Assembly: GCA_011089965.1 (NCBI GenBank)
Contig: JAANAU010000031.1
Span: 1-39,998 of the forward strand
Reading direction: 5' to 3'
From: Magnetococcales bacterium
GTDB taxonomy: Bacteria > Pseudomonadota > Magnetococcia > Magnetococcales > Magnetaquicoccaceae
DNA: 39,998 nucleotides
Positions 1 to 8,494 of this stretch are shown piece by piece. Numbering within the stretch: position 1 is the stretch's first letter; every line of letters starts with the position of its first letter. Under the pieces are notes generated by a model. The model did not search any database and was not told where the DNA came from. It saw only the letters and a program-made list of their open reading frames with translations. The position numbers and the translations under genes are program-made.

Positions 1-228
1 AACCAAAACCATTTTGGAATGTGGAATTTGTTTTGTTGGGGCGTTGCCCCAAACCCCACCAAGGGCGTTGCCCTTGGATCCCACCAGGGGCCATTGGCCC
101 CTGGACCCCCTTGACATAAACGACGCATCCAGAAATGGGTGCGGTTTAAATTTTTTAAAACATTAAAACATGAAAACATTAAAACCCTGGGGAATGAATT
201 CCCCAGACCCCTTCTTTTTTTTCAATCG
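1..228. repeat. Modular intergenic repeat, copy A (two abutting partial elements)
   Basis: No gene is seen here. Bases 1-105 hold three GC-rich hairpins: GGGGCGTTGCCCC at 38-50, one at 59-77 centred on GCGTTG, and CCAGGGG...CCCCTGG at 84-104. Bases 1-90 are identical to 31744-31833. From about 120 an A/T-rich stretch of ACATTAAA units leads to the hairpin CTGGGGAATGAATTCCCCAG (187-206) and a T-run, the same right end as the other copies. It looks like the tail of one inverted element, cut by the window edge, next to the right half of another. It faces the 3' end of the LysR gene and could terminate transcription. Confidence 0.85.
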
Positions 229-242
229 TTTGTCCCAATGGT

Positions 243-1166
243 TTATAAACCAGTCCTATCCTTGATCTTGACACACTCCCCCTGGGCATAAGCCAAAAAC
301 TCTTCCACAGCCTTGGAACGAAACTTCTGCTTTTGATAGACAAAATTCAACCGCCGCTTCATGGAGCCTTCCTTGATGCGGCGAATCACCAAGGTATTCA
401 ATGCCAACTCCTTGCGTAACGCAATCATCGAAACAATACTGTACCCAACCCCCCCCTCCACTGCCGCCTTGATCGATTCCGTGGAACCCATCTCCAGAAT
501 CATGTCCAACTGCTCATACTGAATCCCGAACTTGCCCAACTGCTCGGTAATCACCGCCCGCGTGCCGGACCCCTCCTCACGGGAAACAAAAGGATACTCC
601 TTGAGCCGCTGAACCGGGATATCATCCAACTTGGCCAAAGGATGGGTCGGTGCCATGATCACCACCAACTCATCCTCCATGCAGGGGGCGACGACGATAT
701 TTTTATTGTTGACCGGACCTTCCACCATGCCAATGTCAATGGTGGCATCCTCCAGCTTGCGTACCACCATGCGTGTGTTGTGTACGGTCAAACGAACCTG
801 TACCCCAGGAAAACCATCATGATAACCACTCAAAATACGTGGAAGAAGATATTCACCCAACGTGGTGGTGGCCCCCAACTTGATCACACCACGAGTCACC
901 CCGGTCATCTCGTTGATGGCTTTTTCGGTCTCCCGATACAGCTCCAAAATGCGATCCGCATAGTTGAATACCAGTTGACCCGCCTCGGTCAATGAGATCC
1001 GATTGTGATGCCGGTCAAACAACCGCGTGTTGAAATGCTCCTCCAGTTGACGGATCTGAAAGGTGACTGCCGGTTGCGTCAGATACAACTCTTCGGCAGC
1101 ACGTGTGAACGAAAGATGCTTGGCAACCGAGTAGAAGACACGCAGACGAGTATCCGAGAAGCTCAT
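243..1166 (-). CDS. LysR-family transcriptional regulator
   Basis: This 307-aa protein has the standard LysR length and layout. An N-terminal winged helix-turn-helix spans residues 5-65, with the typical AAEELYLTQPAVTFQIRQLE recognition-helix region. It is followed by a linker helix and a periplasmic-binding-protein-like effector domain from about residue 92 (GVIKLGATTTLGEYLLP). The effector region resembles the CysB/CbbR side of the family, but the ligand cannot be named. The gene is divergent from the HAD phosphatase gene across about 245 bp, the usual place for a LysR operator, so it may regulate itself and that neighbour. Its 3' end abuts repeat copy A. The family call is firm; the target is unknown. 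Confidence 0.93.
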   Translation of the reverse strand: MSFSDTRLRVFYSVAKHLSFTRAAEELYLTQPAVTFQIRQLEEHFNTRLFDRHHNRISLTEAGQLVFNYADRILELYRETEKAINEMTGVTRGVIKLGATTTLGEYLLPRILSGYHDGFPGVQVRLTVHNTRMVVRKLEDATIDIGMVEGPVNNKNIVVAPCMEDELVVIMAPTHPLAKLDDIPVQRLKEYPFVSREEGSGTRAVITEQLGKFGIQYEQLDMILEMGSTESIKAAVEGGVGYSIVSMIALRKELALNTLVIRRIKEGSMKRRLNFVYQKQKFRSKAVEEFLAYAQGECVKIKDRTGL

Positions 1167-1410
1167 GGGATGTACCTATTCTGGCAGGGGAAAGCCATGG
1201 AGAGATGGACCGTGTCCGGTTGGATTCCTGGATCCGTCATGCGGTTACGGTGGAGAATATACTAAAAAAAAATTTGATGGATGTATAGTAAAAAATGGTG
1301 CCAAACTGAAAAAGGTTTCACGTGAAACATATGCCTTGGGCAAGAGCAGCCGTTGGGGTATAGTGGCCACCAACAGCCAACCTGTCAGAAGATCACAGAT
1401 CCTCAATGCC
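1167..1410. promoter_or_regulatory. Divergent intergenic region between LysR and HAD genes
   Basis: This 244-bp stretch separates the start codons of the divergent LysR and HAD genes. It contains an A-run (about 1262-1272) and A/T-rich sequence to about 1300, which would suit promoters in both directions. The open frame of the HAD gene extends back through this region to 1165, but the predicted residues there are not conserved-looking, so it is treated as non-coding. No operator could be pinned to a defined motif. Confidence 0.4.
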
Positions 1411-2364
1411 ATGAAACCCAAAATCGCTTCACAAGACTCCTTGACCCCACGTTATGCCGTCTACCGGCAACGACTGTGCGCCCGGGATGCCCGACTGGAT
1501 GACCGATTGCACCAGGGCCGCATGGTTGTGACAACACTGGGAGCACTCGTGCCCAGGTATGAGGTGATTCTGTTGGATGCGTTCGGAGTGCTGAATCTGG
1601 GAGAAGAGGGAATCCCGGGCGCACCGGAGGCTGTTGGGATGATGCGTGCTTGCGGTAAGATGGTGCGGGTGGTTTCCAACAACGCCTCGCAATCCCCAGT
1701 GAGCATGATCAAGAAATTGCACAAGCTGGGTTTTGATTTCCGGGTTGAGGAGATCATCTCATCCGGCATGGCGGCGCATGCCTATCTGGCGCAATCTGTG
1801 TGGCAAGGGCGTCCATACCTGCTGATCGGCAGTGAAGAGAGTGCCGCTGTGTATGCGTATCAGTCAGAGCGTTACATGGTCAATCGTTTGGATACTCCCT
1901 GGAAACTGGAGGATGCGGAGTTTATCCTGTTTTGCAGCAATCGGGATTATCACGGCCAGCAACAGGAACAGGATGCCCTGCAATTGTTGCAGCACAAGCG
2001 TGTGCCGATCCTTTTGGCCAATCCGGATCTGGCCACCCCAAAACCGGATGGTCGTTTGGAGCCGGTGGCTGGTTTTGCGGCCATGGAACTGGTGGAACGG
2101 TTTGATCTGACCATTGAAGGGATCGGCAAACCGTTTGCGCCGATTTTTGACGAGGTGGTGCGTCAGTTTCCCGAGGTGCCGCGTACACGGATTCTGATGA
2201 TCGGTGATACTTTGGATACCGATGTGCTGGGGGCTGCTGCCATGGGATTTGCCTCTTGTTTGACCTTGTCCGGGGCTTGTGCTGGTTGGGGTGAGCGGTT
2301 GTCTGAACTGTGTACGGCACGGGGCATTTGTCCGGATTGGGTGATTGAGTCACTGGGTCACTGA
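1411..2364 (+). CDS. HAD superfamily (subfamily IIA, NagD-like) hydrolase
   Basis: The gene encodes a 317-aa HAD phosphatase resembling the TIGR01459-type IIA group. Motif I is VILLDAFGVLNLG: the nucleophile Asp is present, while the second Asp of the classical DxD is Phe. This subfamily commonly has an aromatic there, so it is not evidence of inactivity. RVVSNNASQS supplies motif II (Ser/Asn), and IGKPFAPIF plus MIGDTLDTDVLGA supply the motif III Lys and the motif IV acidic residues. The start at 1411 was chosen because the upstream in-frame 82 codons overlap the divergent promoter region and look non-coding. The substrate is unknown, probably a small phosphorylated metabolite. Repeat copy B follows directly. 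Confidence 0.85.
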   Translation: MKPKIASQDSLTPRYAVYRQRLCARDARLDDRLHQGRMVVTTLGALVPRYEVILLDAFGVLNLGEEGIPGAPEAVGMMRACGKMVRVVSNNASQSPVSMIKKLHKLGFDFRVEEIISSGMAAHAYLAQSVWQGRPYLLIGSEESAAVYAYQSERYMVNRLDTPWKLEDAEFILFCSNRDYHGQQQEQDALQLLQHKRVPILLANPDLATPKPDGRLEPVAGFAAMELVERFDLTIEGIGKPFAPIFDEVVRQFPEVPRTRILMIGDTLDTDVLGAAAMGFASCLTLSGACAGWGERLSELCTARGICPDWVIESLGH

Positions 2365-2374
2365 GTGGCCAAGA

Positions 2375-2595
2375 GTAAATATCCAATGATTGAAAGAAAA
2401 GAGGGGGTCTGGGGGATTCATCCCCCAGGGTTTTATATTTTGTGTTTAAAAAAAAATAATTAATTAATATTTTTGTTTAAAACATTAAAACATAAAAATT
2501 TTAAAAGATTAAAAGTCAAAAGATTAAAAGTCCCAGGGGTTTCACCCCTGGACCCCACCAGGGGGGTAACCCCCCTGGACCCCTGATCATGGTGC
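2375..2595 (-). repeat. Modular intergenic repeat, copy B
   Basis: The element lies in minus orientation 10 bp after the HAD stop. From left to right it has ATATCCAATGATTGAAAG, GAGGGGG, the hairpin CTGGGGGATTCATCCCCCAG, an A/T-rich middle with ACATTAAAA and AAGATTAAAAGTC units, then CCAGGGGTTTCACCCCTGG and CCAGGGGGGTAACCCCCCTGG hairpins and the end GGACCCCTGATCATGGTG. It fills the gap before the fumarase gene and could act as a terminator for the HAD gene. Confidence 0.88.
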
Positions 2596-2634
2596 GTTTT
2601 TCTCGGTAAACGGGAGAATCACAGCCCCTGACAT

Positions 2635-2655
2635 ATTCCGTGATGCACGCGGAAT
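2635..2655. promoter_or_regulatory. Inverted repeat upstream of fumarase
   Basis: ATTCCG (2635-2640) and CGGAAT (2650-2655) form perfect 6-bp arms around a 9-bp spacer, 22 bp before the fumarase start. The position suits an operator or a 5'-UTR hairpin just ahead of the ribosome binding site AGGTGA at about 2669. No regulator can be assigned. Confidence 0.35.
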
Positions 2656-2677
2656 CACTCCTGAATATAGGTGACAT

Positions 2678-4288
2678 ATGGCCGAGTTTCGTTATGGAGA
2701 ACTGTTCCAACTGACCCACGACCACACCGAATATCGGCTGGTCAGCACAGAAGGGGTGCATACCGACTCCTTTGCAAATGGTACAATGGTGATGGTCGAT
2801 CCGTCGGCCTTGACCTTGTTGGCCCAGGAAGCCTTCCGGGATGTGTCGTTTTTACTCCGATCTGGTCACCTGCAACAGTTGCGTACCATCCTGGACGACC
2901 CCCAAGCCTCAGCCAATGATCGCTACGTGGCCCTGGAACTCTTGAAAAATGCCAATATCGCAGCCGGCATGGTGTTGCCAGGTTGTCAGGATACGGGAAC
3001 CGCTACCGTGGTGGCCAAAAAAGGGGCACGCATCTGGACCGGTGGCAAGGATCGGGAAGCTCTGGCACGGGGTGTCTTCAACGCCTATGCAAACAATAAT
3101 CTGCGCTATTCCCAGGTGGCCCCGATCACCCTCTATGATGAAAAAAATACCGGCACCAATCTCCCGGCCCAAATCGATATCGAAGCGGTCGATGGAGAAA
3201 GCTATCAATTCCTGTTCCTGGCCAAAGGGGGTGGCTCGGCCAATAAAACCTTTTTGTTCCAACAGAACAAATCCCTGCTGAACCCCGAATCCCTGGCCGC
3301 CTTTGTGGCGGAAAAATTGAAAGGATTGGGAACATCAGCCTGTCCGCCCTATCATCTGGCCTTGGTGATCGGTGGATTGTCTCCGGAAATGACCTTGAAA
3401 ACGGTCAAACTGGCCTCGGCCCGCTATCTGGATGGGTTGCCGGAGACAGGAGATGGCATTGGCGGGGCCATGCGGGATCGGGCGTTTGAGGCCGAAGTGC
3501 TGGAGATGGCCCGGGAACTGGGTCTCGGGGCGCAGTTCGGAGGGAGATATTTTGCCCATGACGTGCGGGTGATCCGTTTGCCAAGACATGGGGCATCGTG
3601 TCCTGTGGGTTTGGGGGTGTCGTGTTCGGCAGATCGGAATATTCTGGGACGCATCGATAGTCAGGGAATCTGGCTGGAGCAGATGGAACGGGATCCGGCC
3701 CGTTTTCTGCCTGAGGTGGAACTGGCGGGAGATGAGGCGGTGCGGATTGATCTCAATCGTCCGATGTCCGAGATTCGTGCCGAGTTGAGCCGTTATCCGA
3801 TCAAAACCCGTTTGTCGTTGAGCGGACCGATTGTGGTGGCGCGGGATATTGCTCATGCCCGCATCCAGGAGCAGTTGGATCAAGGGGCAGGGATGCCGGA
3901 ATATTTCAAAAATCATATCGTCTATTATGCCGGACCTGCCAAAAAACCGGAAGGATTGCCTTCCGGCTCGTTTGGTCCCACGACAGCCGGTCGCATGGAC
4001 AGCTATGTGGATCGTTTTCAACGGGCGGGCGGTTCGCTGGTGATGTTGGCCAAGGGGAACCGGGGACGGCAGGTGACCGAAGCCTGTCGGGCCAATGGAG
4101 GTTTTTATTTGGGTTCCATCGGTGGTGCTGCGGCCTCTTTGGCCCAGCAAAGCATCAAAAAAGTCGAGGTGATCGATTTTCCCGAGTTGGGCATGGAAGC
4201 GGTTCACCGCATTGAAGTCGAGAATTTCCCGGCTTTTATTGTTGTGGATGACAAGGGTGGGGATTTCTTTGCAGAGTTGGGGTTGTAA
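2678..4288 (+). CDS. fumA: Class I (iron-sulfur) fumarate hydratase
   Basis: This 536-aa protein is close in length to E. coli FumA/FumB (about 548 aa) and reads through the whole family. It interconverts fumarate and L-malate in the TCA cycle in the cytoplasm. The N-terminal alpha domain carries [12 protein letters not shown] (C103). C222 ([10 protein letters not shown]) and C316 (GVSCSADRN) are the other expected [4Fe-4S] ligands, matching FumA Cys105/224/318. The C-terminal beta domain includes the swivelling segment around [16 protein letters not shown] and [14 protein letters not shown]. The start at 2678 has AGGTGA just upstream. The class I enzyme is oxygen-labile, consistent with a low-oxygen lifestyle. 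It stands alone between repeat copies B and C. Confidence 0.96.
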   Translation: MAEFRYGELFQLTHDHTEYRLVSTEGVHTDSFANGTMVMVDPSALTLLAQEAFRDVSFLLRSGHLQQLRTILDDPQASANDRYVALELLKNANIAAGMVLPGCQDTGTATVVAKKGARIWTGGKDREALARGVFNAYANNNLRYSQVAPITLYDEKNTGTNLPAQIDIEAVDGESYQFLFLAKGGGSANKTFLFQQNKSLLNPESLAAFVAEKLKGLGTSACPPYHLALVIGGLSPEMTLKTVKLASARYLDGLPETGDGIGGAMRDRAFEAEVLEMARELGLGAQFGGRYFAHDVRVIRLPRHGASCPVGLGVSCSADRNILGRIDSQGIWLEQMERDPARFLPEVELAGDEAVRIDLNRPMSEIRAELSRYPIKTRLSLSGPIVVARDIAHARIQEQLDQGAGMPEYFKNHIVYYAGPAKKPEGLPSGSFGPTTAGRMDSYVDRFQRAGGSLVMLAKGNRGRQVTEACRANGGFYLGSIGGAAASLAQQSIKKVEVIDFPELGMEAVHRIEVENFPAFIVVDDKGGDFFAELGL

Positions 4289-4308
4289 CCGGAACAGCCG
4301 GAAGTCAT

Positions 4309-4585
4309 ACACCATGATCAGGGGTCCAGGGGGGTTACCCCCCTGGTGGGGTCCAGGGGTGAAACCCCTGGGACTTTAATCCTTTAAATCCTTTAAATCC
4401 TTTAAATTTTTTAAATTTTTTAAATTTTTTAAATTTTTTAACAAAAATATTGATAAATTATTTTTTTAAACATTAAAACATTAAAACATTAAAACATTAA
4501 AACCCTGGGGGATGAATCCCCCAGACCCCCTCTTTTTTTTCAATCATTGGATATTCATGCTCGGCTCAGGAATCACCAAACAGCC
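4309..4585 (+). repeat. Modular intergenic repeat, copy C (longest full copy)
   Basis: The element begins ACACCATGATCAGGGGTCC 20 bp after the fumarase stop. It then has CCAGGGGGGTTACCCCCCTGG and CCAGGGGTGAAACCCCTGG hairpins, a run of TCCTTTAAA and TTTTTTAAA units, an A/T-rich stretch, ACATTAAA units, the hairpin CTGGGGGATGAATCCCCCAG, ACCCCCTC and a T-run. It ends with the extended module ATTGGATATTCATGCTCGG plus CTCAGGAATCACCAAACAGCC. The ATG inside the last hairpin opens a frame that runs into the histidine kinase gene, but this is probably fortuitous. Confidence 0.9.
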
Positions 4586-4628
4586 GCTGAGAAATCTTCA
4601 GCACTTTTTCGATCACGTTGATGCCTCG

Positions 4629-6890
4629 ATGACCAACTTGCTGCTGGACCACATCATTCTGCGCATTTTGTCATGGACCCCGGTGCAAATCCTGGCTGCG
4701 AGTCTGTTGTTTTCCGAATTGGGGAGCGTTGTCGTGGTGTCGGCCATGAGTTTGTGGTTGCATGGTACGATTCGTAACGATTTTATTATAACTGGTATTG
4801 TTACTGCTCTGCTGGTCTCTGTGGTCGTGGTGTTCATTTTGCTGCGCATGATGCATCTGTTGCGCGGACGTACCCATGAGTTGCAACAACTCAATGCCGA
4901 TCTGCATCAGGTCCGGGATGCGTTGTTGCTGATGAATGACCGCTTGGCTTCATCGATGCGGCGCATGCCTGTTGCTTTTATCGTGTGGGATACGTCGTTT
5001 CGCGCGGTGGAGTGGAATCCGGCTGCGGAACGAATCTTCGGGTATGAGCGCCAGGAGGCATTGGGACACACCCCATTGGAGCTGTTCGTTCCGCCTGCTG
5101 CGTATGAACCGGTGGCAGCAGCCATGGCCAATCTGCTGCAAGGAGAGGAGGCCGGATATTCTGCTCCTGGCAACAACATCACCAAGGATGGACGGATCAT
5201 CTCCTGCTTGTGGTTCAATGTGCCTTTGTTCACCCCGGAGCGCAAGGTGCATGGGGTGTTGTCCATGGCACTCGATGTGACGACTCAGGAGGAGATGGGA
5301 CGGGCACTGCAAGAAGCGAAAGAGAAAGCCGAAGCGGCCAACCAGGCCAAATCGGATTTTCTGGCCACCATGAGCCATGAAATTCGTACCCCGATGAATG
5401 TGGTATTGGGGATGTCTGAGCTTTTGTTGGAGAGTGAGCTGAATCCGGAGCAGCGGCGTTATGTTCAAACCATGCACCATTCGGGTCGTGCCTTGCTGGG
5501 GGTGATCAATGATATTTTGGATTTTTCCCGCATCGAGGCCGGACGGATTCCATTGGTGGATCTGGTGTATGCCCCGGCCCAGGTGGTGCAAGAGAGTGTG
5601 CGTCTCATGCAGATGGCAGCAGAGGAGAAGGGCTTGATTGTGGAGGAGTCCATTGGTTCGGCAGTTCCTGGGGCCATGCGTGGTGATGAGGGACGGTTGC
5701 GGCAGATATTGATCAATTTGTTGGGCAATGCGATCAAGTTCACGGACCGGGGACGGGTGGAGGTGCGTTTGGATCTGGCCAAGAGCGCTCCGGAATGGCT
5801 GCAATTCACGGTGGCGGATACCGGCATTGGCATGACGGAAGAGCAGTTGTCAGCCATTTTCGAGCCGTTCGTGCAGGCAGATGGGGGCATCACCCGACGT
5901 TTCGGAGGGACCGGGTTGGGCTTGGCCATTACGCGGCGCCTGGTGCGGCGGATGGGTGGTGAGATTTGGGTGGAAAGCGGTTTGGGTCAGGGCAGCCGGT
6001 TCATGTTCACTTTGCCGATTCGGGTTGCAGATGTGACTGAGCTGACCCATCCGTTGGCTGAACCGGTCCTGGAGCGTGAGGTTTCCAGTCTGCGTATCTT
6101 GTTGGCAGAAGACCAGGAGATCAATCGGATGGTTTTTGCCGGGTTTCTCAATCGGACTCCGCATCGTCTGGTCATGGTTCACGATGGTCAGGAGGCGGTG
6201 GAGCGTGTGATGAGGGAGTCGTTTGATTTGATCTTCATGGATGTGCGCATGCCGCGTTTGGACGGCTATGCGGCCACGCGCCGGATTCGTGCCTGGGAGC
6301 AGGAGAGCGGACACATTCCGGTTCCGATCATCGCCTTGTCGGCCCATGCGGCCCAGGATGAACAGCAGCGGTGTCAGGAGGCTGGATGCATGGCGTATCT
6401 GGCCAAGCCGATCCATCGCAAGGTGTTGTTGCGGCATATTGATCAGATGGCCAGGCAGCTTGCCACGGGTGGTGTGTTGTCCGGATTGCGGATTTTGTTG
6501 GTGGAAGATACGGAAGAGAACCGCATTCTGTTTGCGGCTTATCTGCAAGATTCGCCGCATCGTGTGACCATGGCGCATGATGGTTTGGAGGCTGTGGCCA
6601 AGGTGGCAGAGGAGGTGTTTGATGTGGTGATCATGGATGTGCGCATGCCGCGCATGGATGGTTACACGGCGACCACCCGGATTCGTCAATGGGAGGCAGA
6701 GCGGAATCGTTCCCCCATGACCATCATTGCCTTGACTGCGCATGCCATGGAAGGGGAGAGCGAACGCAGTCGGCAGGCCGGGTGTGATTTTTACCGTTCC
6801 AAGCCCATCAGCAAGAAACAACTGTTGACCATGCTGGCGACCATTGGTCAGCAGCGGGCGGTGAACATGTCGGAATGGCTCAATTATTGA
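4629..6890 (+). CDS. Membrane hybrid histidine kinase, PAS-HisKA-HATPase-REC-REC
   Basis: The gene encodes a 753-aa sensor kinase. Two hydrophobic segments near residues 20-70 should anchor it in the inner membrane. A short coiled coil and a PAS domain (about 105-225, [23 protein letters not shown]) follow. The HisKA box [10 protein letters not shown] puts the phospho-acceptor at H250. The HATPase domain shows the N box ([13 protein letters not shown]), G1 (VADTGIGM) and G2 ([10 protein letters not shown]). Two receiver domains have phospho-acceptors D538 and D670 in near-identical MDVRMPRxDGY contexts and conserved Lys (AKPI, SKPI), suggesting an internal duplication. The frame stays open upstream to 4512 and 4557, both inside repeat copy C. 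The start at 4629 is preferred but lacks a clear ribosome binding site. No separate regulator is adjacent, so the output is unknown. Confidence 0.9.
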   Translation: MTNLLLDHIILRILSWTPVQILAASLLFSELGSVVVVSAMSLWLHGTIRNDFIITGIVTALLVSVVVVFILLRMMHLLRGRTHELQQLNADLHQVRDALLLMNDRLASSMRRMPVAFIVWDTSFRAVEWNPAAERIFGYERQEALGHTPLELFVPPAAYEPVAAAMANLLQGEEAGYSAPGNNITKDGRIISCLWFNVPLFTPERKVHGVLSMALDVTTQEEMGRALQEAKEKAEAANQAKSDFLATMSHEIRTPMNVVLGMSELLLESELNPEQRRYVQTMHHSGRALLGVINDILDFSRIEAGRIPLVDLVYAPAQVVQESVRLMQMAAEEKGLIVEESIGSAVPGAMRGDEGRLRQILINLLGNAIKFTDRGRVEVRLDLAKSAPEWLQFTVADTGIGMTEEQLSAIFEPFVQADGGITRRFGGTGLGLAITRRLVRRMGGEIWVESGLGQGSRFMFTLPIRVADVTELTHPLAEPVLEREVSSLRILLAEDQEINRMVFAGFLNRTPHRLVMVHDGQEAVERVMRESFDLIFMDVRMPRLDGYAATRRIRAWEQESGHIPVPIIALSAHAAQDEQQRCQEAGCMAYLAKPIHRKVLLRHIDQMARQLATGGVLSGLRILLVEDTEENRILFAAYLQDSPHRVTMAHDGLEAVAKVAEEVFDVVIMDVRMPRMDGYTATTRIRQWEAERNRSPMTIIALTAHAMEGESERSRQAGCDFYRSKPISKKQLLTMLATIGQQRAVNMSEWLNY

Positions 6891-6947
6891 AAGAAAGAGG
6901 GGCTGAGGGATTCATCCCCCTGACCCTCCTCTTTTTTTCAATAATTG
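6881..6947. terminator. Long inverted repeat (repeat copy D), likely bidirectional terminator
   Basis: CAATTATTGAAAGAAAGAGGGG (6881-6902) pairs imperfectly with CCTCCTCTTTTTTTCAATAATTG (6925-6947) around GGGATTCATCCCCCT. The kinase stop codon lies in the left arm. One arm matches the minus-oriented right end of the repeat family and the other the plus-oriented right end, so this is a minimal, nearly palindromic form. A GC-rich hairpin with A-runs before and T-runs after suits termination in either direction. Confidence 0.7.
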
Positions 6948-6975
6948 GATACCCAACCGCATGCGGTTTAACCAT

Positions 6976-7003
6976 TTTCAAGAAGCTGCGATAACGGTAG
7001 AAT
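6976..7003 (+). promoter_or_regulatory. Possible sigma-70-like promoter for ubiEJB
   Basis: TTTCAA (6976-6981), a 16-bp spacer and TAGAAT (6998-7003) resemble a -35/-10 pair, with a good -10 and a weak -35. It lies 44 bp before the preferred ubiE start and inside the alternative longer open frame, which supports the shorter start. Confidence 0.3.
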
Positions 7004-7047
7004 GCCCCCTCACTTCTGCCTGCCCAACCCTCTTTGGAGCCGTCCCG

Positions 7048-7797
7048 ATGACAGGATCGTCCACCACCCATTTCGGTTTCAGCGAAATCCCCCTGGGAGA
7101 AAAGGTTGACAAGGTCCGCCAGGTCTTTGACTCCGTGGCCCAGAACTATGACCTGATGAACGACCTGATGTCCATGGGAATCCATCGTCTGTGGAAACGG
7201 TTTGCCGTGCGTCGCCTGCGCATCAAACCCGGAGATGCCCTGCTGGATGTGGCAGGCGGCACCGGGGATCTGGCCAGATTGATGCACGAAAGACTTCGTG
7301 GCCAGGGTGATATCACCATCTACGACATCAATGCCGCCATGCTCGAACAGGGACGTGGCCGCCTGGCAGATCAGGGGTGCGTGGCCGGCATCCGTTGGGT
7401 CCAGGGAGATGCCGAACAACTCCCCTTTCTTGATCACAGCTTCCATGCCGTGACCATTGGATTCGGGATTCGCAATGTCACGCAAATCGATGTGGCCTTG
7501 CGGGAAATGGTGCGGGTGCTGCGTCCTGGCGGACAGTTCATGTGTCTGGAGTTTTCCCGCGTGGCCATTCCTCTGCTGCGGCCCTTGTACGAAGCCTATT
7601 CGTTCCGGATATTGCCGGAGATCGGTCACTGGGTTGCCAAGGATCGGGATGCCTATCAATATCTGGTGGAGTCGATCCGCCGTTTTCCGGATCAGGAACG
7701 ATTCAGCGCCATGCTGACCGAAGCCGGGCTGTTTCAGGTACGTCACCACAATCTGAGCGGCGGCATTGCCGCTGTCCATGTCGGTTACAAGGTGTGA
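7048..7797 (+). CDS. ubiE: UbiE C-methyltransferase (ubiquinone/menaquinone synthesis)
   Basis: This 249-aa SAM-dependent methyltransferase makes the C-methylation of the benzoquinol (or demethylmenaquinol) ring. Early UbiE hallmarks are FGFSEIPLGEKVDKVRQVFDSVA and YDLMNDLMSMGIHRLWK. The SAM-binding motif is LLDVAGGTGDLA, followed by GDAEQLPF, the signature IGFGIRNVT, and the C-terminal LSGGIAAVHVGYKV. The start at 7048 has GGAG upstream and gives the normal family length. The frame is open to 6961, but those residues are not UbiE-like. It leads a tight ubiE-ubiJ-ubiB cluster with 3-bp and 10-bp gaps, the classical proteobacterial order. Confidence 0.96.
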   Translation: MTGSSTTHFGFSEIPLGEKVDKVRQVFDSVAQNYDLMNDLMSMGIHRLWKRFAVRRLRIKPGDALLDVAGGTGDLARLMHERLRGQGDITIYDINAAMLEQGRGRLADQGCVAGIRWVQGDAEQLPFLDHSFHAVTIGFGIRNVTQIDVALREMVRVLRPGGQFMCLEFSRVAIPLLRPLYEAYSFRILPEIGHWVAKDRDAYQYLVESIRRFPDQERFSAMLTEAGLFQVRHHNLSGGIAAVHVGYKV

Positions 7798-7800
7798 ACC

Positions 7801-8484
7801 ATGCTCTCGTCCATACTGGCCATGCCGTTGCAGGTGATCCCCAAACCGGTGACAGCCGTGACCTTGGGGATTGTTCTCAATCTCTTTTTCAAACGCTATC
7901 CGGAACTCAAACAACGTCTGATCGAGTTGTCCGGCAAGATTTTCGAGTTTCATGTTGAAGATCAGTCGCAATCGTTCTTCATGGAAGTGACCCATGAGGG
8001 GGATGTGTTGATTCACACCTATTCCGACTCTTTGCCCCATGTGGTGATGTCAGGCCAGGCAGCAGCCTTTTTGGCGCTGCTTTTTGCCACGACCGATCCG
8101 GATTCGCTCTTTTTTTCACGCCAGTTGCAACTTTCCGGGGAGACCGATACGGGTCTGCGTTTCAAGAACATCCTCGATAACGTGGAGATCGATTGGGAAA
8201 AGGAGTTGGCACTGTTTTTTGGCCAGGCAGGGGCGCGAGCGTTATTGGATCTGGCCAAACGTGCGCAAAAAGGGGCGGATCATGGCAAGGCCAAACTTGA
8301 ATCCGCCCTGGAGCAGTGGATTGTCACGCAGGATCCACCCCGTGCCGGTCAACTCCAGGCGATCAAAAACCAGGCCGATGCCATGACCAAGGATCTGGAC
8401 CGTCTCGATGCCAGAGTGGTTCGTCTGGCCAAGCGGATCGCATTGGCTGCTTCACACCCGCAGCGGTCCCACGTCTCGGAATAG
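7801..8484 (+). CDS. ubiJ: UbiJ-like SCP2-domain ubiquinone biosynthesis accessory factor
   Basis: The 227-aa product has an N-terminal SCP2 (sterol carrier) fold at about residues 15-125. It includes the hydrophobic-pocket strands and the FSRQLQLSGETDTGLRFKNI segment typical of UbiJ/UbiT proteins. A charged C-terminal coiled coil (about 170-220) follows. UbiJ is an accessory lipid-binding protein of the soluble Ubi metabolon and does no chemistry itself. The gene starts 3 bp after ubiE and stops 10 bp before ubiB, an arrangement strongly diagnostic of ubiJ over the anaerobic ubiT. Confidence 0.88.
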   Translation: MLSSILAMPLQVIPKPVTAVTLGIVLNLFFKRYPELKQRLIELSGKIFEFHVEDQSQSFFMEVTHEGDVLIHTYSDSLPHVVMSGQAAAFLALLFATTDPDSLFFSRQLQLSGETDTGLRFKNILDNVEIDWEKELALFFGQAGARALLDLAKRAQKGADHGKAKLESALEQWIVTQDPPRAGQLQAIKNQADAMTKDLDRLDARVVRLAKRIALAASHPQRSHVSE

Positions 8485-8494
8485 AACGTTACCC

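Noticed and set aside
1165-1410. N-terminal 82-codon extension of the HAD gene
   Set aside because: It overlaps the LysR start and divergent promoter region, has poor coding character, and HAD-IIA proteins start close to the family motif region.
3335-4315. A 326-codon minus-strand open frame
   Set aside because: It is antisense to the fumarase gene and compositionally odd.
4512-4628. Upstream start for the histidine kinase giving an MNPPDPLF leader
   Set aside because: The ATG sits in a repeat hairpin found at many unrelated loci, without a ribosome binding site. The real start is probably downstream.
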